From positions 1-28,510 of IMG/VR virus record IMGVR_UViG_3300044648_000078: a stretch of DNA of 28,510 nt. One strand, written 5' to 3'. The notes below the pieces were generated by a model. That model was given only the letters and a program-made list of their open reading frames with translations, was not told the origin of the DNA and ran no database searches. The stretch is from a virus. The position numbers were made by a program, and so were the translations under genes. How positions within the stretch are numbered: the stretch's first letter is position 1; each line of letters starts with the position of its first letter. Positions 13,141 to 21,390 of the stretch are shown piece after piece.

Positions 13141-16100
13141 ATGAGTGCAACAACCGTAACCTATAACTCTAGTGGCTCAGTCCAGTCTGGCACAGTGCCT
13201 GCGTGGGCCACAGAGTTATTCGTTGAGATTCTTGGCCCCGGCTGTGCTGGCGGTAGCGGTAGCTCTGGTGGTGGTAGCCGTGGCGGTGGCGGTGGTGCTG
13301 CTGGTACGTACCTTGCTCGTCTTTTGACACTCACGGCAAGTAGCACATACTATTGTAATGTTCCGGCTGGTGGTGCTGCTGGTGCCGTGAATACCAATGG
13401 TGGTATCCCTGCTAGTCCAGCATGGTTCAATACGTCGAACACGGCACCCGGCTATAATACCGATCCAACGAACAATTTGGCCTGCCACGCCGATACAAAT
13501 GGTGGTGGCCGCTCCGGAACAAACAGCGGTACAGGTGGAACTGGTCCTATATCGTCTGCTGTTACAACCATTATTAACGACGGTAACGGAATCGTTCGGC
13601 ACGGCGTGAATGGACAAACCCGACCGGCAAACACTCAAGGTGGTGCTGGTGGTTCAGGTGCTGGTCACGGTGGAGATGGCCTAACTGGAACATCAGGCAC
13701 GGGCGTCGGTCCTGCCGGTGGTTTCATTGGTGCTGGAACCTTACAGGGTGGTGCAGGTGGTAGCGGTGGGGCCTCTGGTGTCGGTGGTAGTGCAGGCAAC
13801 TTACCTTGTGCTGGTGGTGGTGCTGGTGGTGCTGCTGGCGGTCTTGGTGCGGCCGGTGCTAACGGTCGAATCTACGTCCACTACGAAAATGAACTTGCGT
13901 CCAATCGTGTCAGTTACCTTGCAAGTGGGACAGGTGCTAATGGAGCAGGTACATCGACAAGTGCATCTCTTGCTGTAACAGCAGGTAAATTCATTCTTGT
14001 TACGGTTTTTGCTAGGTTGTACAACTCAACAGGGACTCCTGTTGTCGGGACAATAAGCTGTTCCGATGGCGTGAATTCGTATACCGCTGAAACTCAAGTT
14101 GCGATTGTTTCAGGAACGACTCCATCATATAGTGTACGTACTTTTTGGGCTTTTGCTGCATCCACAACCACGTTGACGATTAGCGTTGACCATAATGGCT
14201 CCACATACAATCAAACTGCCCACACAACGGTTAGTGCCTACACATTCGATAATGTCCATGCCACGACACCGATTCGCAACTCAGACCACACATTCGGTTC
14301 GGAAAGTACCCCAACAGATAATGCCGCCATTGATGGCGACATGTTGGTTCTGAACATTTTGAATCAAACTGCTACTGATGGTGCACGTTTCAAATTCCCG
14401 GCCAAGAAAACGAGCCTACGTTCTGCCTACCAAAATGTTACAGAAGATGGCACAGAACAAATCCGTTATGTAGACGGTAACACTGCTCCGAACGCATATG
14501 CCGGTGTATATGTTCTGACCCTTCAACCCGCAACGGCTGGTGCGTCCAATGAACCTATGGACCCCGGATCGTACACCCTGACCGGCAACGCCATGATTCG
14601 GCAACGGTCTGTGGTGCTATCTGCAGGTTCCTTTGCTCTCACTGGTAACGCTGTATCAGCCATTCGCTCGTACGCTTTGAGTGCTGGCTCCTTTGCTCTA
14701 ACTGGTAATGCTCTACTCCTGCAACGGAGTGTTGTAGCCGTAAGCGGAGCCTATACACTTAGTGGCAACACGCTGCTTAGGGCGTACAGTACGCCGCACA
14801 CAGCCGGTAGCTACACGCTAACCGGCAACAGTTTGCTAATCAGTCGCTCATCGACGCTGGCTGTTGGTACGTATGCCTTAACAGGTAACGCATTATTAAC
14901 TAGTCGCTCAGTTTTGCTTAGTGCTGGCTCCTTTACCTTAACAGGTAACGATGTCAGTGCCGTGCAAACCATTCCAATGGTCGCTGGCAGTTACACTCTA
15001 ACAGGTAACAGTCTGCTGGTCAGCCGATCTAGCAAGATTGATTCCGGAATCTTTACCCTAACCGGTAGTGATTTGTCCCGAAGCTTGAGTAGGGTTTTCG
15101 CTGCAGGCTCCTATGTTCTGACAGGCAACACACTTGCAACGATCCGTGGACTACCGCTTAGTGCCGGTTCGTTTGCTCTTAGTGGCGGTGCATTAAGCCT
15201 TAAGATTCCACTCAGTGCCGGTTCCTACGTTCTCACGGGTAACGATTTAAGCGTCGGACAGACTGCCCCGATGGACGCTGGAAGCTATACCCTGAGTGGT
15301 AGTACCTTACTGGTCAGCCGAAGCAGCAAAATTGATTCCGGAATCTTTACCCTAACCGGTAACGATTTGCATAGGAATCTTAGTAGAGTATTTGCCTCGG
15401 GCTCCTATAGCCTTACAGGTAATACTCTGCTGGCTGCTCGCAGTGTGCCACAAGGCAGTGGCAGCTATGCTCTTACCGGCAACACGCTGCTTAGTCAGCG
15501 AAGTGTCGTACTAAGTGCTGGCTCCTTTGTCTTGACGGGTAACACGCTCAATGCCATCCGAAGCTATCCTCTTGAAAGTGGCTCTTATGCTTTGAGTGGC
15601 ATAGCCTTAACGTTGCAACGTAGTGTGGTGCTTGCCTCCGGGTCATTTGTTCTTGCCGGTGGCGACCTTGAACTTCTTGAAAGTGGCGTCCATGCCCTCG
15701 ACGGTGGTTCCTTTGTTTTAAGTGGCAACAATCTAAGCCTCCAACGCACCAAGCTAATTGGTGCTGGCTCATATTCCCTAACCGGGAATCCTGTTTTGTT
15801 GCTACGCTCCGTTGCTCTGACATCTGGTAGTTTTGCTGTATCCGGTAATGCCCTCAATGTGACCACCTCAAAGGTGTGTAACACAGGCTCATACATCATG
15901 AGCGGTAACGCTCTGGTGTCGCAACGTGTGGTGGTCTTGGGCACCGGTAGTTACACGCTTACCGGCAACGCTATGGACTTCCAAGCTGCCGGTAACGAAA
16001 CTTTGGCCGCTGGCACGTTTGCTCTCACGGGCAATCCGCTGCTAAGCCAACGGACCGTGCTACTTAGTGCAGGCTCCTTTGCACTCACTGGTAACGCTGT

Positions 16101-16479
16101 ATCGGCCATTCGCTCGTATACAATGAGTGCTGGCTCCTACACCTTAACCGGTAACGATCTGCTTAGGTCGTTCACTAAGGCCATCAGTGTTGGCAGTTAC
16201 AGTCTAAACGGCAATGCTGTCGTTAAGCAATTGATCCTGCCGCTGAACGTCGGCAGTTATCTGTTGACAGGTTTCGACATGGTTGGTCAAACCACCCTTA
16301 GGTTTGATCTTGATTCCGGAATCTTTTCATTTACTGGTAGTCCCCTGCTAGTTCAACAGCAAAAGATTCTAAGTGCTGGCTCCTATGTTCTTAATGGGAC
16401 CGGTGCGGATTTGATTGTATCTTCTAGTGTGTTGATTAGAATGCAATACTACAAGCGAAGACGGAGTGTAAATGCTTGA
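13141..16479 (+). CDS. Giant repeat fibre/adhesin with Gly-rich domain
   Basis: The protein is 1112 residues; the start has GGAGTAAGCT just upstream, identical to the leader of the 27909 gene. Residues about 1-45 are a beta cap. Residues about 34-240 are extremely Gly-rich (G-G-S-G-S-S-G-G-G-S and similar), like the polyglycine sandwich domains of phage adhesins. Residues 250-465 form a beta-sandwich. From about 473 to the end there are about 29 tandem repeats of 20 residues, x-x-G-S-F/Y-x-L-T-G-N-x-L-x-x-x-R-S-x-x-L, closing with a basic tail R-M-Q-Y-Y-K-R-R-R. The repeats probably form a long rigid fibre or beta-solenoid, with the Gly-rich part a candidate host-contact site. Three repeat units contain the dispersed palindrome in the same register, encoding D-S-G-I-F. 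Confidence 0.75.
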   Translation: MSATTVTYNSSGSVQSGTVPAWATELFVEILGPGCAGGSGSSGGGSRGGGGGAAGTYLARLLTLTASSTYYCNVPAGGAAGAVNTNGGIPASPAWFNTSNTAPGYNTDPTNNLACHADTNGGGRSGTNSGTGGTGPISSAVTTIINDGNGIVRHGVNGQTRPANTQGGAGGSGAGHGGDGLTGTSGTGVGPAGGFIGAGTLQGGAGGSGGASGVGGSAGNLPCAGGGAGGAAGGLGAAGANGRIYVHYENELASNRVSYLASGTGANGAGTSTSASLAVTAGKFILVTVFARLYNSTGTPVVGTISCSDGVNSYTAETQVAIVSGTTPSYSVRTFWAFAASTTTLTISVDHNGSTYNQTAHTTVSAYTFDNVHATTPIRNSDHTFGSESTPTDNAAIDGDMLVLNILNQTATDGARFKFPAKKTSLRSAYQNVTEDGTEQIRYVDGNTAPNAYAGVYVLTLQPATAGASNEPMDPGSYTLTGNAMIRQRSVVLSAGSFALTGNAVSAIRSYALSAGSFALTGNALLLQRSVVAVSGAYTLSGNTLLRAYSTPHTAGSYTLTGNSLLISRSSTLAVGTYALTGNALLTSRSVLLSAGSFTLTGNDVSAVQTIPMVAGSYTLTGNSLLVSRSSKIDSGIFTLTGSDLSRSLSRVFAAGSYVLTGNTLATIRGLPLSAGSFALSGGALSLKIPLSAGSYVLTGNDLSVGQTAPMDAGSYTLSGSTLLVSRSSKIDSGIFTLTGNDLHRNLSRVFASGSYSLTGNTLLAARSVPQGSGSYALTGNTLLSQRSVVLSAGSFVLTGNTLNAIRSYPLESGSYALSGIALTLQRSVVLASGSFVLAGGDLELLESGVHALDGGSFVLSGNNLSLQRTKLIGAGSYSLTGNPVLLLRSVALTSGSFAVSGNALNVTTSKVCNTGSYIMSGNALVSQRVVVLGTGSYTLTGNAMDFQAAGNETLAAGTFALTGNPLLSQRTVLLSAGSFALTGNAVSAIRSYTMSAGSYTLTGNDLLRSFTKAISVGSYSLNGNAVVKQLILPLNVGSYLLTGFDMVGQTTLRFDLDSGIFSFTGSPLLVQQQKILSAGSYVLNGTGADLIVSSSVLIRMQYYKRRRSVNA
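14557..16407 (+). repeat. About 29 copies of a 60-bp LTGN-coding repeat
   Basis: The units are 20 codons with few length changes (one of 18, several of 21-23). Conserved positions are G-S/T-F/Y, L-T/S-G-N and, often, Q/S-R-S. DNA identity between units is moderate except for local near-copies, for example around 15039 and 15333, pointing to both old expansion and recent local duplication. Confidence 0.85.
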
Positions 16480-17284
16480 CCTAAAAATCTCCGTTGAGGC
16501 ACAAGTTGTTGTCGGACCATTTATCTCTTCGACAGATGGTAAGACTCTTCTATGTACTGAAAACGGAAGCGCTTTGACCTCTCAAAGCGGGACGCTAATT
16601 AAGAATGGCAGTTATGCAGCTTTCACTCCTACGTCGTGGGTAGAAATCGGTACAAGTACCGGTATGTACAATGTAGGATTGGCAGCTACCGACACTGATA
16701 CGCTTGGCACGCTACAGTTGGAATTCAGCGAATCTGGCTACCTGTCAGTGTGGCAGAACTTCAACGTTGTGACCCTTGCGTACTACAATCTGAAGTATAC
16801 AACGATCCTTGCTCAACAGTCCGTTGGCAATATCTATGAATCGACGACATATGCTGATGTCGTCTTTGCTTCGCTTTACTTTGAGAGTAGACTGCATACT
16901 ACAGCTTGGGACGAAGCCTCCCCGGAGGATAGGTCAAAAGCCTTGTCGATGGCAACTCGTCACATTGACAGACTTTCCTTCACAGGTTGCAAAACCGATG
17001 AAGACCAAGCAAATGAATTTCCACGCGATGATGAGGTTACACCCGAAGATATCCGCATTGCTTGTTGCGAAGAGGCGTTAGCCATCCTCGATGGCGTTGA
17101 CGTTGATCGTGAACTCGAAAATGCTGGAGTTATATCGGAGGGGTTTTCAGGAGTGCGGACTACCTACGACCGCACTTCGGTTCCGGAACATATTGGAAAC
17201 GGTATTGCATCTGCCTCCGCTTGGAGGTACTTGAAACCGTATCTGAGAGATTCCAAGAGCTTAACAATCAGTAGGGTTTCCTAA
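16472..17284 (+). CDS. Head-tail adaptor fused to an N-terminal virion domain
   Basis: The 270-residue protein has two parts. Residues about 1-105 are a beta-sandwich with a D-G-K-T-L-L-x-T-E-N-G-S and G-M-Y-N-V-G-L-A-A-T-D-T-D-T-L-G-T-L pattern that I recall as a separate small virion protein in many phages. Residues about 120-270 carry the adaptor signature: Y-F-E-S-R-L, A-W-D-E-A, K-A-L-S-M-A-T-R-H-I-D-R-L, F-P-R-D, V-P/T-P-E-D-I-R-x-A-C-C-E-E-A-L-A, and R-Y-L-K-P-Y-L at the end. Adaptors of this gp6-like type sit beneath the portal ring. The fusion is unusual. The start overlaps the fibre gene by eight bases with CGGAG upstream. It lies before scaffold and coat genes rather than after them. 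Confidence 0.75.
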   Translation: MLDLKISVEAQVVVGPFISSTDGKTLLCTENGSALTSQSGTLIKNGSYAAFTPTSWVEIGTSTGMYNVGLAATDTDTLGTLQLEFSESGYLSVWQNFNVVTLAYYNLKYTTILAQQSVGNIYESTTYADVVFASLYFESRLHTTAWDEASPEDRSKALSMATRHIDRLSFTGCKTDEDQANEFPRDDEVTPEDIRIACCEEALAILDGVDVDRELENAGVISEGFSGVRTTYDRTSVPEHIGNGIASASAWRYLKPYLRDSKSLTISRVS

Positions 17285-17293
17285 GAGGTTCTA

Positions 17294-18058
17294 ATGAACA
17301 CTTTGATTCCGGCATCAGACTACCATATGTTTGTCGCTTCCTACTTTGAAGATCCCCCTGTCGATCCGCCCGTCGATCCGCCCGTTACGAAGACATTCAC
17401 ACAGGACGATGTAAATAAGTTCCTTGCCGCCGAGAAACGCAAGTTTCAGTCGCAAGTGGACACTTTGCAGAAAGCTGTGACGGATGCCAAAGCAAAGGGT
17501 GAGAGTGCTGCGGCCCTCGAAGCGGAGCTTGAAACGATTCGTTCTACGCTTCGGACGAAGGAAGAACAGGCAGAGCATGATCGCACACACCTTGTTAATG
17601 AACACAAACAGAAGTTGGCTGATACCGAGAAGGAACGCGATACATGGAAGGCCATGTATACTGAATCGACCATCGAACGGTCGCTACTCGACGCAGGCGT
17701 AGCGACTAAGGCACATTCTCCCACACAGATTGTGAAGATGCTGCGGAGTCAAACCGAGCTTAGTGAAGAGATCGGCTCTGACGGGAAAAAGACTGGCAAG
17801 CTAGTGCCTATTGTCAAGATCGAACTTCCCGACAAAGAAGGTAAGGTTCAAGAACTTCGTCTCGATCCGAAAGCCGCTGTCAAGCGGATGTCTGAGCTTG
17901 AAGATTTTGCAAACCTGTTCACATCCCCCGCAACCGGCGGCGTGGGCGGCAGACCAAATAAGCCGGGGACCAAAACTGACCTCGCGGAGATTGCAAAAGA
18001 CCCGAAGAAGTATCGGGAACTCCGTGCGGCCGGCAAACTCCCTTTCCAAGGAAAGTAA
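17294..18058 (+). CDS. Capsid scaffold protein
   Basis: The protein is 254 residues. A short N-terminus with three D-P-P-V repeats leads into a long charged coiled coil (about residues 40-130: K-F-L-A-A-E-K-R-K-F-Q and L-E-A-E-L-E-T-I-R), then a C-terminal basic segment ending near R-E-L-R-A-A-G-K-L-P-F. This architecture, and position immediately before the coat gene, are standard for phage scaffolds that guide procapsid assembly. AGAGG lies upstream of ATG 17294. A one-mismatch dispersed palindrome (17304-17317) lies in codons 4-8, encoding I-P-A-S. The stop is followed one base later by the coat start. Confidence 0.8.
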   Translation: MNTLIPASDYHMFVASYFEDPPVDPPVDPPVTKTFTQDDVNKFLAAEKRKFQSQVDTLQKAVTDAKAKGESAAALEAELETIRSTLRTKEEQAEHDRTHLVNEHKQKLADTEKERDTWKAMYTESTIERSLLDAGVATKAHSPTQIVKMLRSQTELSEEIGSDGKKTGKLVPIVKIELPDKEGKVQELRLDPKAAVKRMSELEDFANLFTSPATGGVGGRPNKPGTKTDLAEIAKDPKKYRELRAAGKLPFQGK

Positions 18059-18059
18059 A

Positions 18060-19490
18060 ATGAAGGTTTTTCTTACCCCTGTTTCGCAGTATTTCTATGA
18101 CGCCACCGAGAACACCAACACTGACGAGCCCCTGATTCCGGAACTTTGGAGTCAGGAAACTCTCGCGTTGCTGGAAGAGAACATGGTTCTCGGCAACCTC
18201 GTCCACCGTGATTTCGAGAACGAGTTCGCTCGTTTCGGCGAAATCGTGAACACGCGGCGTGTGAATGATTTTGACATCAAGCGTAAGATCGACGGTGAAA
18301 GCACCGCGAATCAGGACGCTGGCGTTGAGAACATTCCGGTTGCTCTGAATCAGCACGTGTACATCAAGTTCACCATCCACGATGAAGAGTTGACCAAGAG
18401 CATGACGGACCTGATCCGTCTGCACCTCGCTCCGGCGGCTCTCGGTATGGCTCGCGGTATTGACCGTATCATCGGTGGCCGCTTGGCCCAGTTCGCGATT
18501 AGCGAACAGATCGCTGGCAAGCTCGGTACGGCTCCCGATAAGAGCACCCTCTTGGCGGCACGTAACGTACTGAATAAGCGTGCGGTGCCGAGCAATGACC
18601 GTGCCATGCTGCTCACGCCTGATTCTGAAACCGATCTGCTTGAGCTTGAAGCCTTTACCAAGGTGAATGAGGCCGGTACGAATACCGCTCTCATTGAAGC
18701 CCTGCTTGGTCGCAAGTTCCAGTGGAACACTTACATGGGTCAGAACACCCCGTATGTGACCATCGGAACCGATATTGCTTCCACGACCCTGACTGCGGCT
18801 GATGCGGCTGGTGCAACGGTCATTTCGGTGACCGCGGCTACGAGCATGACGGTTGGTGCGTTCCTCACTGTGGCGGGCGATATGACGCCGCAGATGATTA
18901 CCGCTATCAGCACCCTTGACATCACCATCTACCCCGGCCTGAAGTCTGCCGTGTCGAATGGTGCGGCTGTCACGACCTATGTGGCATACGCTGTCAATCA
19001 GGCTACGACCTCCACGGCGGCTGGTGGCACGGCCTCGGTTGCTGGTTACCGTGCTGGCTGGCACAAGGAAATCATCTTCGATGGCGGCACCAAGGTGCCC
19101 GAAGTCGGTACCATTGTGACGTTCGGCATTGCTGCCAATACGGCTGATTTGGCTGCCGCTCTCGCGAAGTACATCGTGATTCAGGCTACCTCCACCACGA
19201 TTCTTCTGGATCGTCCGCTGGAAGTCGCCATCGCCAATGATGCCAAGGTCAACTTCGGCCCCATTGGTCAGTACAACTTCGGCTTCCGCCGCAATGCCCT
19301 TGCGTTGGTGTGCCGCCCTCTGCTGCTCCCCCGTACCCGAGTGATTTCGGGTTCGGCTTCGTACAACGGGCTCTCCCTGCGTACGATGATCGATTACGAC
19401 TCCGATGTGCAGGCACACAAGGTCACCATTGACTGCTTGCTCGGTACGGCGGTTCTTGAAGAGAACGCCGGTATCGTAATGCTTGGATAA
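18060..19490 (+). CDS. Major capsid protein, P22 coat-like
   Basis: This 476-residue protein begins M-K-V-F-L-T-P. It has the layout of the P22 gp5 coat family: an early helix-rich arm, L-x-x-L-E-E-N-M-V-L-G-N-L-V-H-R-D-F (36-52), the N-T-R-R-x-N-D-F strand region (64-71), and an internal beta-rich insertion of about 235-370 resembling the P22 I-domain (T-T-L-T-A-A-D-A-A-G-A-T-V-I-S-V). The C-terminus (A-S-Y-N-G-L-S-L-R-T-M-I-D-Y-D) resumes the HK97-like fold. Codons are notably uniform compared with neighbours, as expected for the most abundant protein. An AAGG site precedes ATG 18060. A strong terminator follows 12 bases after the stop. Confidence 0.85.
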   Translation: MKVFLTPVSQYFYDATENTNTDEPLIPELWSQETLALLEENMVLGNLVHRDFENEFARFGEIVNTRRVNDFDIKRKIDGESTANQDAGVENIPVALNQHVYIKFTIHDEELTKSMTDLIRLHLAPAALGMARGIDRIIGGRLAQFAISEQIAGKLGTAPDKSTLLAARNVLNKRAVPSNDRAMLLTPDSETDLLELEAFTKVNEAGTNTALIEALLGRKFQWNTYMGQNTPYVTIGTDIASTTLTAADAAGATVISVTAATSMTVGAFLTVAGDMTPQMITAISTLDITIYPGLKSAVSNGAAVTTYVAYAVNQATTSTAAGGTASVAGYRAGWHKEIIFDGGTKVPEVGTIVTFGIAANTADLAAALAKYIVIQATSTTILLDRPLEVAIANDAKVNFGPIGQYNFGFRRNALALVCRPLLLPRTRVISGSASYNGLSLRTMIDYDSDVQAHKVTIDCLLGTAVLEENAGIVMLG

Positions 19491-19502
19491 TCACTCCCTT
19501 GG

Positions 19503-19545
19503 CCGGGAGATTGGTTTTGATTTTGGAATCAATCTCCCGGTTTTT
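19503..19545 (+). terminator. Terminator with dispersed palindrome in its loop
   Basis: An 11-bp perfect stem (19503-19513 with 19530-19540, CCGGGAGATTG) is followed by TTTTT. The loop and the start of the right arm contain TGATTTTGGAATCA (19518-19531), a family member with intact arms. It ends the coat transcript unit; the next gene's AGGAGGG starts right after the T-tract. Confidence 0.85.
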
Positions 19546-19556
19546 AGGAGGGCCTT

Positions 19557-19892
19557 ATGTTCAAAATCATCCGAGGTAAAATCGTTTTCACCCTTACTGT
19601 TGGTATGATAGCATCTGGTTTGACTGCTGGTGCGGGTTATGTTGGTACCCGAGGCTGGAACTGGCATAACGAAAAAGATGCCGCGGATGTTGAGACGAAG
19701 CAGTGGCAAGTGATTCGCGACCAACATATCATCGGTGTTAAGGACGAATTGACTGCTTTCAAAACAGGTGTCAAAAGCGATCTCAGCGAAATCAAAGCAG
19801 GTGTTAATCAGACTAATAGCCGTTTGGACCAGTTGATGATGCAGCTTATTGTGCCGCATCGTTTGGCTGACCATCCGACTAGAGGAGACTAA
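19557..19892 (+). CDS. Small membrane protein with coiled coil
   Basis: The protein is 111 residues with an excellent AGGAGGG (19546-19552) upstream. Residues about 8-30 (V-F-T-L-T-V-G-M-I-A-S-G-L-T-A-G-A-G-Y-V) form one hydrophobic segment after a basic N-terminus, so it is probably N-in with one transmembrane helix, or a signal anchor. Residues about 38-100 are heptad-like helix (D-L-S-E-I-K-A-G-V-N-Q-T-N-S-R-L-D-Q-L). Position directly after the coat gene is not typical for a holin. A spanin-like, holin-like or virion-entry membrane role are all possible. I recognise no family. It is followed after one base by the next gene's leader. Confidence 0.65.
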   Translation: MFKIIRGKIVFTLTVGMIASGLTAGAGYVGTRGWNWHNEKDAADVETKQWQVIRDQHIIGVKDELTAFKTGVKSDLSEIKAGVNQTNSRLDQLMMQLIVPHRLADHPTRGD

Positions 19893-19893
19893 C

Positions 19894-20367
19894 GTGAACG
19901 GCCTTCGCTTTGTGCAGAACGTTCTCTACAAGCTGAAACAGAGATACGGTCTTGCGATTGATGTCTACAATGTTACTGCTACAACGGCAGAGACAGGGAT
20001 AACGACGCGAACACTAGCGAAGGTGGCTGTAAAACGTGCCCTCGTCCTAGAGTCCGCAAACAATCAGAAAGTCGCCCACGACTTGGCTTTCAGCTTGGCA
20101 AAAGTTATGGGTGGTCTGTTAGACATCTCTGATCGACGATTCATCGTAGATCGCAAGGATCTTGGTGCCTTTATTATAGTGCCTGCTACCACGTATATTG
20201 TTTTTAAGCAACGAAAGTTTGAAGTCAAAGAAATCTCTGAGATTGAAAACTCTTCGTGCTTCAGTGTTGTGGCTCGCGAAACCAAGAATGAACCCTTCGG
20301 GCAGATTTTTGATTTCAGAATCACTCATGTCATTAGCTTGAATCAGGAGGTAGCAAATGAGTCCTGA
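19894..20367 (+). CDS. Putative head-closure (neck) protein
   Basis: I choose GTG 19894 because AGAGGAG (19881-19887) is six bases upstream; an upstream ATG at 19849 lies inside the previous gene without such a site. The protein is 157 residues, with a helical start and the strand-rich V-K-R-A-L-V-L-E-S, D-R-R-F-I-V-D-R-K-D and V-K-E-I-S-E-I-E-N patterns seen in small neck proteins. Position between coat and tail-terminator genes suggests it closes the portal channel. The assignment is mainly positional. A perfect-arm dispersed palindrome (20310-20323) lies near its end. Confidence 0.55.
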   Translation: MNGLRFVQNVLYKLKQRYGLAIDVYNVTATTAETGITTRTLAKVAVKRALVLESANNQKVAHDLAFSLAKVMGGLLDISDRRFIVDRKDLGAFIIVPATTYIVFKQRKFEVKEISEIENSSCFSVVARETKNEPFGQIFDFRITHVISLNQEVANES

Positions 20368-20821
20368 TTGGGCACGTTGGGTGTATGCTTCCATAGTTAA
20401 GTATTACAAAGCTGTTTCGCAAGAGATTGGTGTTCCCCTCTATGTTGAGGGTAACGATCAATTCACTTCGACGCTTCAGGAATACTTTGAACTGCGGATA
20501 TCGGGTCCTAATGTGAAAGCACAGAGCAAAGGCGATTATCTACTTCACGTAGACATCAACCTGCTTGTTAGTGTTTCAAAATCAATTCCAAACTCGTTCA
20601 GGGTTCATGAAATTGGTGGCCTGCTACAATCCAAAGTGGTTGACATCCCGGTCTACATGATCGGCTCTGATGAAGACGACGATGGTGAAACGCTTGTTTT
20701 CTGTTTGAAATTACGGCAAGAGTATCCTATCAAATGGGTATACCTAGGACGCACAGAGTCTGCCACGGGTGTCTTGCAAGGTGTTGTTGATAGTCGTTAT
20801 AAGTCCGAGGTTTCAACGTAA
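20357..20821 (+). CDS. Putative tail terminator protein
   Basis: The protein is 154 residues from ATG 20357, preceded by an ideal AGGAGG (20346-20351), and it overlaps the previous gene by 11 bases. The sequence has an amphipathic start (W-V-Y-A-S-I-V-K-Y-Y) and then strands containing Y-L-L-H-V-D-I-N-L-L-V, a pattern compatible with the alpha/beta fold of tail terminators, which cap the tail tube and fix its length. It directly precedes the tail-tube gene as in many siphoviruses. The assignment is from size and position. Confidence 0.5.
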   Translation: MSPDWARWVYASIVKYYKAVSQEIGVPLYVEGNDQFTSTLQEYFELRISGPNVKAQSKGDYLLHVDINLLVSVSKSIPNSFRVHEIGGLLQSKVVDIPVYMIGSDEDDDGETLVFCLKLRQEYPIKWVYLGRTESATGVLQGVVDSRYKSEVST

Positions 20822-20832
20822 AGGGGCCTTAA

Positions 20833-21339
20833 ATGGCTGTTATTGACCTCAAAAACACAACCCTCAATATCAACGATGGAACGTCTCCCACCCCGGAGAC
20901 GATTGAAGTCAAGATTGGTGAGGGCAATATGACGTATTCCGAAAAGCGGAATATGGAATATATCCGTGATCGTGGCGTCCTTGACACCGTTCGTGAAGGC
21001 GATGAGGAACCCGTCGAAGTCAAGTTTGACTTCACGTGGGAATACATCACTTCCGATACTGGTGCGACCGTTCCGACGGTCGAGGAAGCGCTCAAGAAAA
21101 CGGGTGAAGCGGCTGCATGGGTTTCGTCTGCAACGGATGATGCCTGTGCACCGTATGCTGTTGATATTGTGGTTCTCTATGAACCCACGTGTGCTGGTGC
21201 TGGAATCACCAACGAAATCGAAACCATTACACTGGTTGAGTTCCGTTGGGAAAGCATCGAACACGATCTTCGCGGTGGTCAGATTTCCGTCACTGGAAAC
21301 TGCAATACGACGCTTGCACAGGTTGTTCGGTCTACGTAA
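20833..21339 (+). CDS. Major tail tube protein
   Basis: This 168-residue protein starts M-A-V-I-D-L-K-N-T-T-L-N-I-N-D-G. It is beta-rich with an acidic middle (E-G-D-E-E-P-V-E-V-K-F-D-F-T-W-E-Y-I) and a conserved-looking C-terminal strand pair (F-R-W-E-S-I-E-H-D-L-R-G-G-Q-I-S-V-T-G). This is the pattern of siphovirus tail-tube subunits, here before a terminator and the chaperone gene. A two-mismatch form of the dispersed palindrome occurs at 21195-21208. Confidence 0.75.
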   Translation: MAVIDLKNTTLNINDGTSPTPETIEVKIGEGNMTYSEKRNMEYIRDRGVLDTVREGDEEPVEVKFDFTWEYITSDTGATVPTVEEALKKTGEAAAWVSSATDDACAPYAVDIVVLYEPTCAGAGITNEIETITLVEFRWESIEHDLRGGQISVTGNCNTTLAQVVRST

Positions 21340-21345
21340 TCAGAT

Positions 21346-21375
21346 GGGGCGATCCTTCGGGGTCGCCCCTTTCTT
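21346..21375 (+). terminator. Intrinsic terminator after the tail tube gene
   Basis: A 10-bp stem (21346-21355 with 21360-21369, one T-G pair) is closed by a TTCG tetraloop and followed by TTTCTT. It is a classic strong terminator, probably keeping tail-tube mRNA high relative to the chaperone. Confidence 0.9.
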
Positions 21376-21390
21376 CTCAAAGGGTAAGTG

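Noticed and set aside
17919-19418. 499-aa minus-strand ORF over scaffold and coat genes
   Set aside because: Long antisense frames arise here from biased codons in the highly expressed coat gene. The protein is Arg/His-rich without domains and all neighbours are + strand.
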